Part shown: piece after piece, positions 19,668 through 28,461 of the stretch
Position numbering within the stretch: position 1 is the first letter of the stretch
Layout of the letters: the number at the start of each line of letters is the position of its first letter
Source: a virus
Direction: 5' to 3' (one strand)
Length of the DNA: 28,938 nucleotides
Virus record (IMG/VR): IMGVR_UViG_3300033992_000828
Location: 1 to 28,938 of that record
Notes under the pieces: generated by a model
Told to the model about the DNA's origin: nothing
The model's database searches: none
What the model saw: only the letters and a program-made list of their open reading frames with translations
Position numbers and translations under genes: made by a program

Positions 19668-22243
19668 ACTGTTAAAATCGTGATAATTGTGCTTACTGAA
19701 ATTCCAGCAAAAAATATATTCGTTCCGCTTGCGCCGCCATAAACAAAAAGCGTGACCGTGTTAGGTTCGCCGCTTACTACGTCCAATGTGCTATAATCGC
19801 CCGCGCCGCTCGTTTTGCCTATTGTGATAGTTTGCGCCGCGCTTTCGATTGATACCGCAACCGCCCATCTTTTAGCAGGTAAGGCGAAAGTATAATTTAC
19901 GCCCGTTGTAACCTGTTGGCTTTGGCTGTAATACTGCAAGCCTGTACCCGCCGCATTTACCTGCAAAATTTGCAAAGGGTTACCCAATGGCGGCAAATCC
20001 GACCCGCCTATTTTTGGCTTTTTAATGATCGGGGCATTTGCTGGATATTGACCACTCAAAGTACCGCTAACCGCTACCGATGTGTCACCCGCGACGCTGT
20101 TGGCTGTTACTGTTAAGTTTGTAAATTCGCCCGTTAATGGGTTTACAATTGTAACCGTGTCACCTATGTAAAAATCTCCGTCCGTTGCCGTTCCGCTGAT
20201 TGGTAGCGTTGTAATTGCGCCCGACAAAAGAGCGACCGCGCTCGTAGTTGCCGCAACCGGATAGAGCAAAGTTGCAGGCGGTTTTGCTACCATCTCATAA
20301 CTTGCGCCCCCTAATCCGTTTGAAGGCGGGTGTGTTGGCGGATCTGGGCCCTTCTTTATCTTTTTGATCGGGGGCGAAGGCGTAAAGTTCACATCATAGC
20401 GCAATAAAACCCAATCGCCTGTTAGTTCGTCCATGTCTGCATTCCACGTGCCGCCCAAAAACAGGTAATACTCGCCCTCCCATAAAACCCTATTTAACTT
20501 GTCTATCGTTCCATACAAAACCCCGTTTAACCTTTTAGTCGGTGCGTATTGTCCCGACATTGCTATTTTTGTAACAAGTTGCTCAAGTAGCGTGTTTGGC
20601 GTTGCTATGCCTGTTTGCCAAACGTTTGCAAGTGTAAATGTAGATGATGGCTTTATCCATAATGCCCCCAAACTGTTAGGGTCTGACGACGTACCAATTA
20701 TGCTATCTTGCTCTAATTTTGCCGTATTGGTGGTATTGGTGGTATTTATTGTCTCATACTCAACCTCATCTTCTGTTATTGCAGGATTACCATAACTGTA
20801 AACCTCTAGCCACTGGTTATTTAACTGAAAACCTATTTCAAAATCTGCTAAGTTGTAAGTTCCGCCGCTGTACTTTTGTATTGATTCAACATCGAAAGAA
20901 ATACTAAAATCTTCGCATGATTCGGGCATTACCGGGGTCATCACGTCAACGCCTTGCGTAAAGGTAAAAACGTCGCTTGTTGTGTTTACTAAAAACGCCG
21001 CGTTATCAATACGGAGCGCAATATAAAACCCGGGCGAAGCCGCCCACTCGGTCGCTCCGTAATTTACTTGAAAGGTTGGCAACACGGTATAAGGTCGCGA
21101 CAATCCAACCGTGTCCAAAAACAGATTTATTCTAAAGATTATACAAAACGGCTCGAATGGCGAACCGAAAGTTATATCAGGGTCTAAAGACTGCAAAGAA
21201 AGTACAACATTACCCGTTAGCCTTAAAGTAGAACTGCCTCCGTTTGCATTGATTGGCTTTTTTATGTCTAACAGGGTGCTTGTGTCATTTAACGCCGCCG
21301 CGCTTTCTAAAAAGTTGCGCCGCGTGTTTGACTTGTAGGTGTGGTGCGCCTCTAATAGTCCTGGAAAAAATTCATATTGCGCCCCTGCCAACAACGCGCC
21401 GTTTGCTGTTTGGTTTATGGTGTTTGTGCCAAAAAAGTTACCCGTATCTAAAAGCCCGCCATCTCGTGAATACTTGCGTTGTATTACTATTGATTCAGTA
21501 CGATAAAATATATTTTCAATTAAAAACTGGCCGTTTCTTTGGGTTATACGTGCAATAAACGGCTTTAGTATATGCTCAATAACATCGTAGCAATTAGTGT
21601 ACTTTTCTACGCCTTTTTCATATGTCTGCCAAACTGAATTATCAATGTAAGACTGGTATAATGCACACGTTCCGGTTCCTATGTTTGTCATACCTGCCGC
21701 CCAAATGTCCAATATGGTAGATATAAACGGGCTTGAACTTGTATAGTGAACCGCCACATAAGGTAGTTTTTTTATGCACCTTTTTATAATATCAATACTC
21801 CTGTCTTTACCTGTGTACGCGCCGCCCGTGTCTTTGTAATCTACCGTTTTCAATAAACCAAGTCCGTCCGTCGCTCGAATAGTGAACGCATACGGATAAT
21901 ACGCCTCCTCTATACTTCCAATGTCTGCCACAATTTGCCCCGCCCAATACAAATTTGTGGTTGTTGACTGGAATATTGCAACCGTAAAACGCCCTTCTGT
22001 TGCGTCTATCAAATCAGTAATCAAGCCTTCGTGCGTCGTGTTTTGCACAAAGAAATCAAATTGGCAACTTGTGGGAGACATATGGTTTAATATTTTGTCA
22101 CCTGACCCCGCTTGCTGTAACTGAAAATTATTTCCTGAAATAGTAAATGGCGTTACCGTTCCGCTGTAAGCAGAGTCCCAAATTTCAACAACGTATAAAA
22201 CGCTTTTTGCTGAATAGAATGTACTCGAAAACCTTTTAGCCAT
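19664..22243 (-). CDS. Large tail hub/tip protein, 859 aa
   Basis: The gene directly follows the tape measure gene, the position of tail tip or hub proteins. The start is placed at 22243 (MAKRFSSTFYSAKSVLYVVE) since a perfect AAGGAGG lies 7 bases before it; an earlier in-frame ATG at 22327 overlaps far more. The N-terminal 300 residues are a beta-rich tail-hub-like region (for example YPYAFTIRATDGLGLLKTVD). The C-terminal part has Thr-rich carbohydrate-binding-like stretches. It probably combines distal-tail and tail-associated functions. The family match is by position and general pattern only. Confidence 0.75.
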   Translation of the reverse strand: MAKRFSSTFYSAKSVLYVVEIWDSAYSGTVTPFTISGNNFQLQQAGSGDKILNHMSPTSCQFDFFVQNTTHEGLITDLIDATEGRFTVAIFQSTTTNLYWAGQIVADIGSIEEAYYPYAFTIRATDGLGLLKTVDYKDTGGAYTGKDRSIDIIKRCIKKLPYVAVHYTSSSPFISTILDIWAAGMTNIGTGTCALYQSYIDNSVWQTYEKGVEKYTNCYDVIEHILKPFIARITQRNGQFLIENIFYRTESIVIQRKYSRDGGLLDTGNFFGTNTINQTANGALLAGAQYEFFPGLLEAHHTYKSNTRRNFLESAAALNDTSTLLDIKKPINANGGSSTLRLTGNVVLSLQSLDPDITFGSPFEPFCIIFRINLFLDTVGLSRPYTVLPTFQVNYGATEWAASPGFYIALRIDNAAFLVNTTSDVFTFTQGVDVMTPVMPESCEDFSISFDVESIQKYSGGTYNLADFEIGFQLNNQWLEVYSYGNPAITEDEVEYETINTTNTTNTAKLEQDSIIGTSSDPNSLGALWIKPSSTFTLANVWQTGIATPNTLLEQLVTKIAMSGQYAPTKRLNGVLYGTIDKLNRVLWEGEYYLFLGGTWNADMDELTGDWVLLRYDVNFTPSPPIKKIKKGPDPPTHPPSNGLGGASYEMVAKPPATLLYPVAATTSAVALLSGAITTLPISGTATDGDFYIGDTVTIVNPLTGEFTNLTVTANSVAGDTSVAVSGTLSGQYPANAPIIKKPKIGGSDLPPLGNPLQILQVNAAGTGLQYYSQSQQVTTGVNYTFALPAKRWAVAVSIESAAQTITIGKTSGAGDYSTLDVVSGEPNTVTLFVYGGASGTNIFFAGISVSTIITILTV

Positions 22244-24965
22244 TACCGTACCTCCTTTGCTTTGTTGTTTTTGCTTTTTGAAGTACCAATTCCAAATCTT
22301 CGCCTCTAATCCTAAATGTACCGCCAACCATTATATCGCTTGCACCGCCGCCAATTATGTCTTTAAGTTTTGATAGTGGTGCGATTACTTCGGGGTCAAC
22401 ACTAGCGTTTGGATTATCACCAACCATTGCCAAAGTTTCGCCGTATGCCAAACCACCCTTTGCAAGTTTTGGTGCTGAAATCTTATTTGCCAATCCATTT
22501 AACAATGCGCTTGCAACACCAGCCGCGCCCGCCGCCGCTATTAAATTTATCGGGAAAGGTACGCTTTGCAATGCCTTAGAAACCGCCGCAAAAATACCCT
22601 GTACCGCGTATGCTTTTGCCACTTTTATAGAACTCAAAACAGCGGCCTTAGCAAAGTCTTTCATGTTTACGCTCCCTTCATTTGTAAGGTCTGCTATGCT
22701 TGCCCCCACTGCATCAAATATCGCCTTTTGAGCATCGCCGCCCGCTTGAAACGATTGCCCAAGCATTTGGAATTGTTCTCCTAACGCCTGAAACGCGAAC
22801 GACATTTCCTGCATTTTTAACCCCGTGCCTGTAAAGTTTTCATTTGTCGTTGCCAGTATGGCGTTAATTGCATCAAACCCCTCACTTGCTGAAATAAAGC
22901 CCGACTTCATTTGCTCTAAAACCTGCCCTATTCTTTGGCTGTCACTCAAAAACTCATTGAGTGCGTCTTTGTCGTATGCAATACGAACGTCGGGAATTTC
23001 TGCCGATCTTGTGCCGACTGATTGTGCTGTTGCCGCTGTTGGCAGCAAGTCGGGCGCGACCAATTGCGCCCCTAATCCCTCACGCGCTAATTGCTTTAAT
23101 GCTGTTATTTCTTTGCCGTCAACTTTTGCGCCCGCTTCTACTAATTTACTAATACCGCTTTCGATACCCTTTGCAAAGTCATCAAAATGATCTTCGCCGC
23201 CTGTTGCCCCTAATGCCGCCGCTTTTTTGTTTATGTCGTCAAGGTCTTTTGAAACCTCTTTAAAAATTGCGGATATTGACTTTGTTTTTTCTCCTGCACT
23301 TTTTGCGCTGTCTCCAACCGCTTTATTTCCTTTTGTTGTTGCGGCCAAACGTGGCGTTAAATCCAAATTTGCTTCAATAACGCCCCTTAGTGCTTTTTCT
23401 TCTTGCTCTAATGCGCTTACCGCCCGCGCCGCTTCGCTTATGTTTTGATTGCGCGTACTGCTTGCGCCCTGGTCAAATGCCGTTACACTACCAAAGCCGC
23501 CTGTTGATTGCTGAAAATTTCCACTACCTGCTTTTTGTAATCTCAATAACTCCTTTTGAGCCTCAGCCTTTTTTTGGTCAATCTCAATAAGTTTGCCCTC
23601 GGCTGCTTTTGCCCGCGCCGCCCTTAGTAGGTTGTTTATATATCCATCATAAGAGGCCGTTAATCCGACTACCTGACCGTTTTCAAGTTTTAAGTTGCCA
23701 AAATATTCGGGGCTTATTTGATTGAGTGTATCAAGTGCGGCAATTTTTTCCTGTTTAGTCCTGTTTTCGTCATTCAGTACGCCAATAAGCGTTTGAACTC
23801 TTACCTTTTGCTCCCCTATTTGCGCGTTAGCGTCTCTTTCTACACCCTCAAGTAGCCGCGTCGTATGTAGTGCTTTTTCTGTTTCGTCTGTAAGTTTTTG
23901 AAAACCTAAATACAATGCAGCCACAATTGCTATTGCCGCGCCTACATACGAAAACTTCATAACCGCGCTTAATTTACCCCATTTATCAGCCATTCCGAGT
24001 ATTGCCGCGCTGCCTGTCTGTATGCCACCACTTAAAAGCCGAATGCCAGCAACTACCTGCTGTCCTGCTCCATACATCAATGCCAACCCTTTTATTATAA
24101 CAGGAAACGCCGCCGCGTAAAGCGCAAAATTAAAAATACTCTTTTTTGTTTCAGGGTCTAAGTTTTTGAACATTTCGGCCAATTTGCCTACTTTCTCACT
24201 CATTGCGCCCGCAACTGCGTTTAGGTTGTACGCCTCATTTATACCGTCACCAATTGCCGCGAAAAATTGAGTAATTGCGCTGCGTGTGTTGTCAATTGCG
24301 TTTTTTATACCGCCTTGAACACGTTCGTTTTTTGCAAGTTGTTTGGTAATTCCGTCGATAAATTGATCCGCCGAAACACCCGCGTTTCGTATTCCTTCCG
24401 CTGTTGTTGTGCCGAACGCCTCGCGCATGGCCTTTACAACGCTGGGCATGTTTTCTTTTATTATCCCTAAATCTTCCTGTAATACTGTGCCTTTTGCCGA
24501 AATTTGCGCAAATTGCTTAACAACACCCTCTAGGTTTTCCGCACTACCACCCGCCGCCGCTACGCCATTTGCTAGTTGCTCTAATGTTTTACGCGCTCTT
24601 TCAGCACTAAAACCAACCGACTGCAAGGCAATTGAGCCTTTTACGGCCTGTTGTAAATCAATGCCGGGTGCAAGTGCAACCTTTCTAAGTGCCTCTAGTT
24701 CCTTTGTGGTTTCAATTGTTGAATACCCTGCATCCTTCATTGTGGTCTGCATGGCCAACTTTAACGCCTCGAAATCACCCGCCGCCTTAATTGCTAGCGC
24801 ACCAATGGCCAAAAATGGAGCGGTAAAAGATTGCGCCATTGAATTAGCAATACCGTCCATTGATTGTGCGGTCTGTTTGAGACGGTTTTCCACCTGCCTC
24901 ATCGACCTGTCAAAATCTCTAAATCTAACTCCCAGCCTTATATTTAATTCTGCAATATTTGCCAT
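22236..24965 (-). CDS. Tape measure protein, 909 aa
   Basis: Sets tail length and forms the inside of the tail tube. The N-terminal 240 residues contain the characteristic helical domain (TIGR02675 type), with LEGVVKQFAQISAKGTVLQE and LGIIKENMPSVVKAMREAFG near residues 145-185. Hydrophobic segments near 277-298 and 338-356 may insert in the host membrane during DNA entry. Long coiled-coil-like helices follow (about 365-620). It is preceded by the chaperone pair, as usual. Its stop overlaps the start of the hub gene by 8 bases, and the hub's Shine-Dalgarno lies inside it. Confidence 0.93.
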   Translation of the reverse strand: MANIAELNIRLGVRFRDFDRSMRQVENRLKQTAQSMDGIANSMAQSFTAPFLAIGALAIKAAGDFEALKLAMQTTMKDAGYSTIETTKELEALRKVALAPGIDLQQAVKGSIALQSVGFSAERARKTLEQLANGVAAAGGSAENLEGVVKQFAQISAKGTVLQEDLGIIKENMPSVVKAMREAFGTTTAEGIRNAGVSADQFIDGITKQLAKNERVQGGIKNAIDNTRSAITQFFAAIGDGINEAYNLNAVAGAMSEKVGKLAEMFKNLDPETKKSIFNFALYAAAFPVIIKGLALMYGAGQQVVAGIRLLSGGIQTGSAAILGMADKWGKLSAVMKFSYVGAAIAIVAALYLGFQKLTDETEKALHTTRLLEGVERDANAQIGEQKVRVQTLIGVLNDENRTKQEKIAALDTLNQISPEYFGNLKLENGQVVGLTASYDGYINNLLRAARAKAAEGKLIEIDQKKAEAQKELLRLQKAGSGNFQQSTGGFGSVTAFDQGASSTRNQNISEAARAVSALEQEEKALRGVIEANLDLTPRLAATTKGNKAVGDSAKSAGEKTKSISAIFKEVSKDLDDINKKAAALGATGGEDHFDDFAKGIESGISKLVEAGAKVDGKEITALKQLAREGLGAQLVAPDLLPTAATAQSVGTRSAEIPDVRIAYDKDALNEFLSDSQRIGQVLEQMKSGFISASEGFDAINAILATTNENFTGTGLKMQEMSFAFQALGEQFQMLGQSFQAGGDAQKAIFDAVGASIADLTNEGSVNMKDFAKAAVLSSIKVAKAYAVQGIFAAVSKALQSVPFPINLIAAAGAAGVASALLNGLANKISAPKLAKGGLAYGETLAMVGDNPNASVDPEVIAPLSKLKDIIGGGASDIMVGGTFRIRGEDLELVLQKAKTTKQRRYGNG
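22251..22257 (-). promoter_or_regulatory. Shine-Dalgarno sequence for the tail hub gene
   Basis: AAGGAGG on the minus strand, 7 bases before the ATG at 22243 and inside the end of the tape measure gene. Most other starts here have no Shine-Dalgarno sequence, so this decides the start site and may boost initiation at this overlap. Confidence 0.75.
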
Positions 24966-24970
24966 GTTTG

Positions 24971-25303
24971 TTAGTTTAGTAGTTTTAATGCCATTTCCTT
25001 AAATTTGGCCATGTCCGCCTTTTGTTCGGGCGTTATTTCTTTGAATTTCACTATTGGCTGTTGCTCCCAAGAAAAAGAACCTAAATTTGTGGGGCTTGAT
25101 AGTTTTTTGGCGTTAGGGCTAAATATAGCAACCCAATACGCTGCCTGTCGAGCCATTACCCAATTTTCGCGGTCGTCTCGCTGCTTGCCCCTGACCCGTG
25201 CGGCAAAATATCGGGGTGTTGTTTCCCAAAATTCGCTTTCGGGCATCCCAATCCACCCGGCAGCCTCTATCATTGTTTGCCAATAATCAACACCCGCTAC
25301 TCC
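24971..25303 (-). CDS. Tail assembly chaperone, second frame (GT-like extension)
   Basis: Contains VDYWQTMIEAAGWIGM and ESEFWETTPRYFAARVRG, the 'W.....aaG.i.m.p.eFW..TpRe....G' signature of the T part of phage tail chaperones. An ATG exists at 25273, but the frame is open upstream and overlaps the end of the G-like gene, so I give it from the slip site at 25303. Expected product after the -1 shift: about 231 residues fused to the first frame. Direct initiation at 25273 (100 aa) is the alternative. It lies just before the tape measure gene, as in lambda. Confidence 0.75.
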   Translation of the reverse strand, partial: GVAGVDYWQTMIEAAGWIGMPESEFWETTPRYFAARVRGKQRDDRENWVMARQAAYWVAIFSPNAKKLSSPTNLGSFSWEQQPIVKFKEITPEQKADMAKFKEMALKLLN

Positions 25304-25306
25304 CCC
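25297..25306 (-). promoter_or_regulatory. Probable programmed -1 frameshift site GGGGGAG followed by TAG
   Basis: In the zero frame the coding strand reads GCG GGG GAG TAG (25308-25297). Slipping back one base on GGG continues as GGA GTA GCG into the second chaperone frame. The stop immediately after the slippery G5 would favour slippage by stalling. G-rich slippery sequences are known in tail chaperone genes of other phages. Confidence 0.65.
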
Positions 25307-25665
25307 GCTTCTTGCTGCGTTGCTTCGTCTTTTTGATCTTTTGCAATGGGTAAACTATCTGTAATCATTTCCATGATGGTCATCATATTTTCGTTGTCCA
25401 TCCATGCTGCCACGTCGTCAACTATGCCCAAAAACGGCTTTCTTTCTTTGTTGCCGCCTGCGATTAGTGCGCACATTGTAATATCAATAAAGAATGAAAT
25501 CTTTACTTTGTTAATATCCACATTGCCCGTTTCGTCCTGCGGTACGGACTGCATAAAAGCAGCAAAACCGCTTTCTTTATGCCTCTTTTCGTAGTGATAA
25601 AATGCGGCGTTACCAAAAAGTATGGGCGTTTGCTCACCATTAAAATCAATATATTGTACTGCCAT
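25297..25665 (-). CDS. Tail assembly chaperone, first frame (G-like), 122 aa
   Basis: A mostly helical acidic protein beginning MAVQYIDFNGEQTPILFGNA with AFYHYEKRH and DITMCALIAGGN. Position between the tail tube and the tape measure gene, size and the overlapping second frame all match the G protein of lambda-like tails, which coats the tape measure during tail assembly. It ends in an acidic tail (KDQKDEATQQEAGE) over the slippery site. An intrinsic terminator lies just upstream of its start, so its level should be much lower than that of the tube protein. Confidence 0.78.
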   Translation of the reverse strand: MAVQYIDFNGEQTPILFGNAAFYHYEKRHKESGFAAFMQSVPQDETGNVDINKVKISFFIDITMCALIAGGNKERKPFLGIVDDVAAWMDNENMMTIMEMITDSLPIAKDQKDEATQQEAGE

Positions 25666-25676
25666 ATGGTTATTTT

Positions 25677-25711
25677 AAAAAAAGGACGGACGTATCTATG
25701 TGCGCCCGCCC
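25677..25711 (-). terminator. Intrinsic terminator after the tail tube gene
   Basis: Minus-strand GGGCGGGCG (25711-25703) pairs with CGTCCGTCC (25692-25684) around a 10-base loop; nine pairs include two G-U. Seven U (25683-25677) follow. It lies between the tube stop at 25723 and the chaperone start at 25665. It probably reduces read-through so that tube and capsid proteins are made in excess over tape measure. Confidence 0.82.
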
Positions 25712-25722
25712 TTTTATGTTTT

Positions 25723-26136
25723 TTATGGGTTCGTGGATTCGGTCAATGTTCCCGTACCTGTCAAACTAAACTCAAAGGTCACGTTTTCATCCGTGCCGCT
25801 CGAACTGCTTGAAAGGCTCGAAAGGTATGCCGAACCCGTGTAAATTTTGTCCCCCGAAACGGTCGTCCCAAAAATAACGGTTGCGAGTGTTTGCCCGTTC
25901 CAAAGAGCAAAAAAGTCTTCAAATGTGGTTGTACCGTCGTATGAAAACAACGCAGAACCCGACATTTCCCAACCGCGCTTTGCGGGTAAAATGTTATTAA
26001 ATCCGCCGCTATCTTTGCAGGTGGTGTCCCTGAACTCTTGCGAAAGGCTCAATGATGCATCTGTAAGGCAACTAACAACCGTCGTGCCTACTTTGATAAC
26101 CATTAACCTACTGTTTACTATTCCCGTAGTTGGCAT
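25723..26136 (-). CDS. Major tail tube protein, 137 aa
   Basis: Matches the TP901-1-like tail tube pattern: MVIKVGTTVVSCLTDASLSL near the start, FRDTTCKDSGGFNNILPAKR, then GWEMSGSALFSYD and a C-terminal TFEFSLTGTGTLTES. Small beta-barrel proteins of this kind stack in hexamer rings to form the non-contractile tube. It stands between head-tail completion genes and the chaperone pair, the expected place. The absence of a sheath gene next to it supports a siphovirus. Confidence 0.88.
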   Translation of the reverse strand: MPTTGIVNSRLMVIKVGTTVVSCLTDASLSLSQEFRDTTCKDSGGFNNILPAKRGWEMSGSALFSYDGTTTFEDFFALWNGQTLATVIFGTTVSGDKIYTGSAYLSSLSSSSSGTDENVTFEFSLTGTGTLTESTNP

Positions 26137-26138
26137 AA

Positions 26139-26414
26139 TTATTTTTTATTTTTTGTGTTAATTGCCGCTTGTGCTTCATTGGTATCAGGTGGCGTTATTT
26201 CTGCTTTTTGCGCCTCGCTCAGTTTGGTACAACCACCGGGAGCAAGTACGTTTTTTCTTTGTGGCGTAAAGTCTGCAATCTGCTTAACTATTCCGCTTGC
26301 TATTAGTGCCGCGCCGTCACCGTCCGACATTCGTGCGGTGCTACCTGACTTAAATGTCTTTGCGGGGTTTTGCGGATCTTGATAGTCTTTTAAAAACTGG
26401 TATCTATCTGACAT
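26139..26414 (-). CDS. Small hypothetical protein in tail module, 91 aa
   Basis: Begins MSDRYQFLKDYQDPQNPAKT and has KSGSTARMSDGDGAALIASG in the middle. The middle resembles in layout the small protein encoded at 28270-28461 (SRGQTVESNDPVAIEHLKDL), a beta-turn followed by a helix that may form a small adaptor domain. The C-terminal third is disordered and charged (NTKNKK end). No family named. It sits between the tail terminator and tube genes. Confidence 0.65.
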   Translation of the reverse strand: MSDRYQFLKDYQDPQNPAKTFKSGSTARMSDGDGAALIASGIVKQIADFTPQRKNVLAPGGCTKLSEAQKAEITPPDTNEAQAAINTKNKK

Positions 26415-26418
26415 ATTT

Positions 26419-26841
26419 TTAGTTTCTTTTTATCCTTACTGAATAGTTGTGAACGTGTCGGTAAATTCTCATTTGCCCATTACTGCCTTGTATGTCGGAA
26501 AAATCCTGGCTTCCGCTATCAAAATGCACTCCATCCATTTTTATCGTAGAACCCATAAATGTCACGTCCCCGATTTTCATATCAACCGCCGTCCTGACCA
26601 ATTCTGCATGGGCGCAATTATCTGAATATTTATCTGAATAAATATCTAATTGAACCATGACCATATCAACCAAAGACGGTACGATTTTATTTGTAGATGG
26701 TGTGATGCTTGTAACGGTCACAATTATTAACGGGAAAGTTGGCGTATCAACCGTATGCAATGGATAAACTCTATCCGCAAAAACAGCATAAGCCGCCGCG
26801 TCGTCTGCTATTAATTTTCTGAAAACCGCTGGTATGTTCAT
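26419..26841 (-). CDS. Tail completion/terminator protein (DUF3168-like), 140 aa
   Basis: The pattern 'aVfadRVYPLHTVDTPTFPLIIV' (residues about 19-41), then VQLDIYSDKY and HAELVRTAVDM, follows the DUF3168/HK97 gp10-neighbour tail completion family, which caps the tail tube at the head end. The start overlaps the previous stop (ATGA), giving coupled translation. Context between gp10-like and tube genes supports the call. Confidence 0.78.
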   Translation of the reverse strand: MNIPAVFRKLIADDAAAYAVFADRVYPLHTVDTPTFPLIIVTVTSITPSTNKIVPSLVDMVMVQLDIYSDKYSDNCAHAELVRTAVDMKIGDVTFMGSTIKMDGVHFDSGSQDFSDIQGSNGQMRIYRHVHNYSVRIKRN

Positions 26842-27344
26842 TTATTTGCGCTGTTTTTTTTATTGGCACTTTTAATAACCCTTTTTAGGCTTTTAATTAT
26901 GCCCGCCTCAACACCCGCTTTCATTCTGTTCCAAGTTGGAATAATAAAAGGGTCTTTTTTCTCTAGTATGTGCGTGTAGTATGCGTCGTATTGGCCTGTT
27001 CCTGGGCCAAAAGCGCCAGTTGCGTTTTTGCCTTGGAATTTTGCGCCTACTTGAATACTATATTTTGCCCTATTAAATCTAAACAACCTAAAAGACATTG
27101 CAAGATTTCCCGGCCTGTAAATTGCAACAACTGAACCTTTACCTTTTGGCGCACGCATTCTCTTGTTTAAGCCCGCACTTCTATACCTCTTGTGTATCTT
27201 ATGTCCGTGCGGTGCTGCCAAAAAAAGAGCGTCAACAATAGGCTTTGCGTTTTTAGTTAGTATTCTGCCTGTTTGCTTTTTAGATGTTTGACTAACTAAG
27301 CGCAAATCTTTTATTAATTGATTTACTTCGTTTTCTAGTGACAT
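26838..27344 (-). CDS. HK97 gp10-like head-tail/tail component, 168 aa
   Basis: A basic protein with NAKPIVDALFLAAPHGHKIH near residues 28-47, then a basic core (SAGLNKRMRAPKGKGSVVAI) and a helical C-terminus rich in Lys. This matches the HK97-gp10-like family ('A...i...ak..aP..tG.L..sI...'). Such proteins join or complete the tail. The high Lys and Arg content is typical. It is located between the adaptor and the tail terminator, as in HK97. Confidence 0.75.
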   Translation of the reverse strand: MSLENEVNQLIKDLRLVSQTSKKQTGRILTKNAKPIVDALFLAAPHGHKIHKRYRSAGLNKRMRAPKGKGSVVAIYRPGNLAMSFRLFRFNRAKYSIQVGAKFQGKNATGAFGPGTGQYDAYYTHILEKKDPFIIPTWNRMKAGVEAGIIKSLKRVIKSANKKNSANK

Positions 27345-27345
27345 T

Positions 27346-27681
27346 TTACCTAGATGATGAACAATGAATTTTATAACGCCCTGTTATCCGTTCTTTTTCA
27401 ATACTGTTAATATCAAAAAACATACTATCAAATTTTATCCGATCCGAAACAAGTATATCCGTTGCCCGTATTTCAAAAATTATTGAACGGGTGTAAACAT
27501 TTATACCTTCGTCGTAATTTTCGCCCGCGCCTGTTAGCGGGTATGTAACCGCCGCCCAAACCGTTAACAACTCCGTCCAAGTTTCTGCCTTTTCGGCGTA
27601 TGCGTTTTCTGTTATCGTTTTGCGCTGGATACATATTTCACTATCTAGTGTTCCAATGGTCTCCTTTTTTTTACGCTGCAT
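27346..27681 (-). CDS. Head-tail adaptor (Phage_H_T_join-like), 111 aa
   Basis: TLDSEICIQRKTITENAYAE, then TWTELLTVWAAVTYPLTG and SIIFEIRATDILVSDRIKFD follow the pattern of PF05521 ('R...i.i.r....d..G....w.....vWA.v.p..g.E'). These proteins form the ring below the connector. The ATG overlaps the stop of the connector gene (TAATG). The length is normal for the family. Confidence 0.85.
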   Translation of the reverse strand: MQRKKKETIGTLDSEICIQRKTITENAYAEKAETWTELLTVWAAVTYPLTGAGENYDEGINVYTRSIIFEIRATDILVSDRIKFDSMFFDINSIEKERITGRYKIHCSSSR

Positions 27682-28265
27682 TATACGCCCTGATTTACGA
27701 CATAAGGAGAAAGGAGTATTTCGGCTGCTGTGGGTAACTGCTTTACGGAGTCCATTCTATTTTCGTACATGTCGGCACAAACTAGCATTATTGCAACCTT
27801 AATATCCGGCGGTATTTCGCATTCCGTAAAACCCGCCGTGTATGTTATTGCTATGCTGTGCGGTGTAACATTACCCGCAAACTCTAATCCTTCTGGTGCG
27901 TACACCCTAGGCTTGTTTGTGTCTTTAACCAAAGTCCAATCCGATGTTATCGCAAATTCCGCTGTTAGGTTGTCCACTGTGTTACATGTTATGCTTGTTA
28001 CCGCCGTGGCGTTACCTATTGCAAGTGAAAAAAATTGTTTATTGTCCATTGTCGTAGGACTAAAAAACACTTGCTTAGACGTTCCGCCTGCCAACAAAAG
28101 ACGCGTGTAATTTTCCACATGCCGCGTTGCTGCTTTTATATAAATCTCAATCAAAGAGTCTTCGCTATTGCCAGTTACGCGCAAATGTTTTTTCATGTCA
28201 TCTACTGAAAAGATAACATCATTACCGTAATTGATTTTTAACGAAGACTCTTGATATTGATACAT
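27681..28265 (-). CDS. gp6-like head-tail connector, 194 aa
   Basis: The start of the domain (FSVDDMKKHLRVTGNSEDSL then IEIYIKAATRHVENYTRLLL) is the helical signature of gp6-like connector proteins (PF05135). The later part has DWTLVKDTNKPRVYAPEG, and DIKVAIMLVCADMYENR near the end, also typical of the family. It forms a ring under the portal. It is 4 bases from the small gene upstream. Confidence 0.9.
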   Translation of the reverse strand: MYQYQESSLKINYGNDVIFSVDDMKKHLRVTGNSEDSLIEIYIKAATRHVENYTRLLLAGGTSKQVFFSPTTMDNKQFFSLAIGNATAVTSITCNTVDNLTAEFAITSDWTLVKDTNKPRVYAPEGLEFAGNVTPHSIAITYTAGFTECEIPPDIKVAIMLVCADMYENRMDSVKQLPTAAEILLSPYVVNQGV

Positions 28266-28269
28266 GTAA

Positions 28270-28461
28270 TTATCGCTTTTCTATTTTAGTGGTGTCGCGC
28301 ATGGCGCGTTCTGCTTGATCGCCTTTAACCTCGGTAGCAAGTTCGCCCTTAATTAAATCTTTAAGGTGTTCAATAGCAACCGGGTCGTTACTTTCTACCG
28401 TTTGACCGCGACTATACACAAAGTCACTACCCGCGCACGATTCAACTATTAATACTTTCAT
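28270..28461 (-). CDS. Small hypothetical protein in head module, 63 aa
   Basis: Begins MKVLIVESCAGSDFVYSRGQ, then TVESNDPVAIEHLKDLIKGE, and ends KIEKR. Short proteins of this layout often sit between capsid and connector genes in Bacteroidota siphophages; role unknown, perhaps capsid-related. It starts one base after the end of the capsid gene, so it is co-translated. Some resemblance in layout to the product of 26139-26414. Confidence 0.65.
   Translation of the reverse strand: MKVLIVESCAGSDFVYSRGQTVESNDPVAIEHLKDLIKGELATEVKGDQAERAMRDTTKIEKR

Noticed and set aside
24409-25002. Long plus-strand open frame of 197 codons, and other plus-strand frames through the tail genes
   Set aside because: They mirror the minus-strand tape measure and fibre genes, have odd composition and no start context or operon logic.
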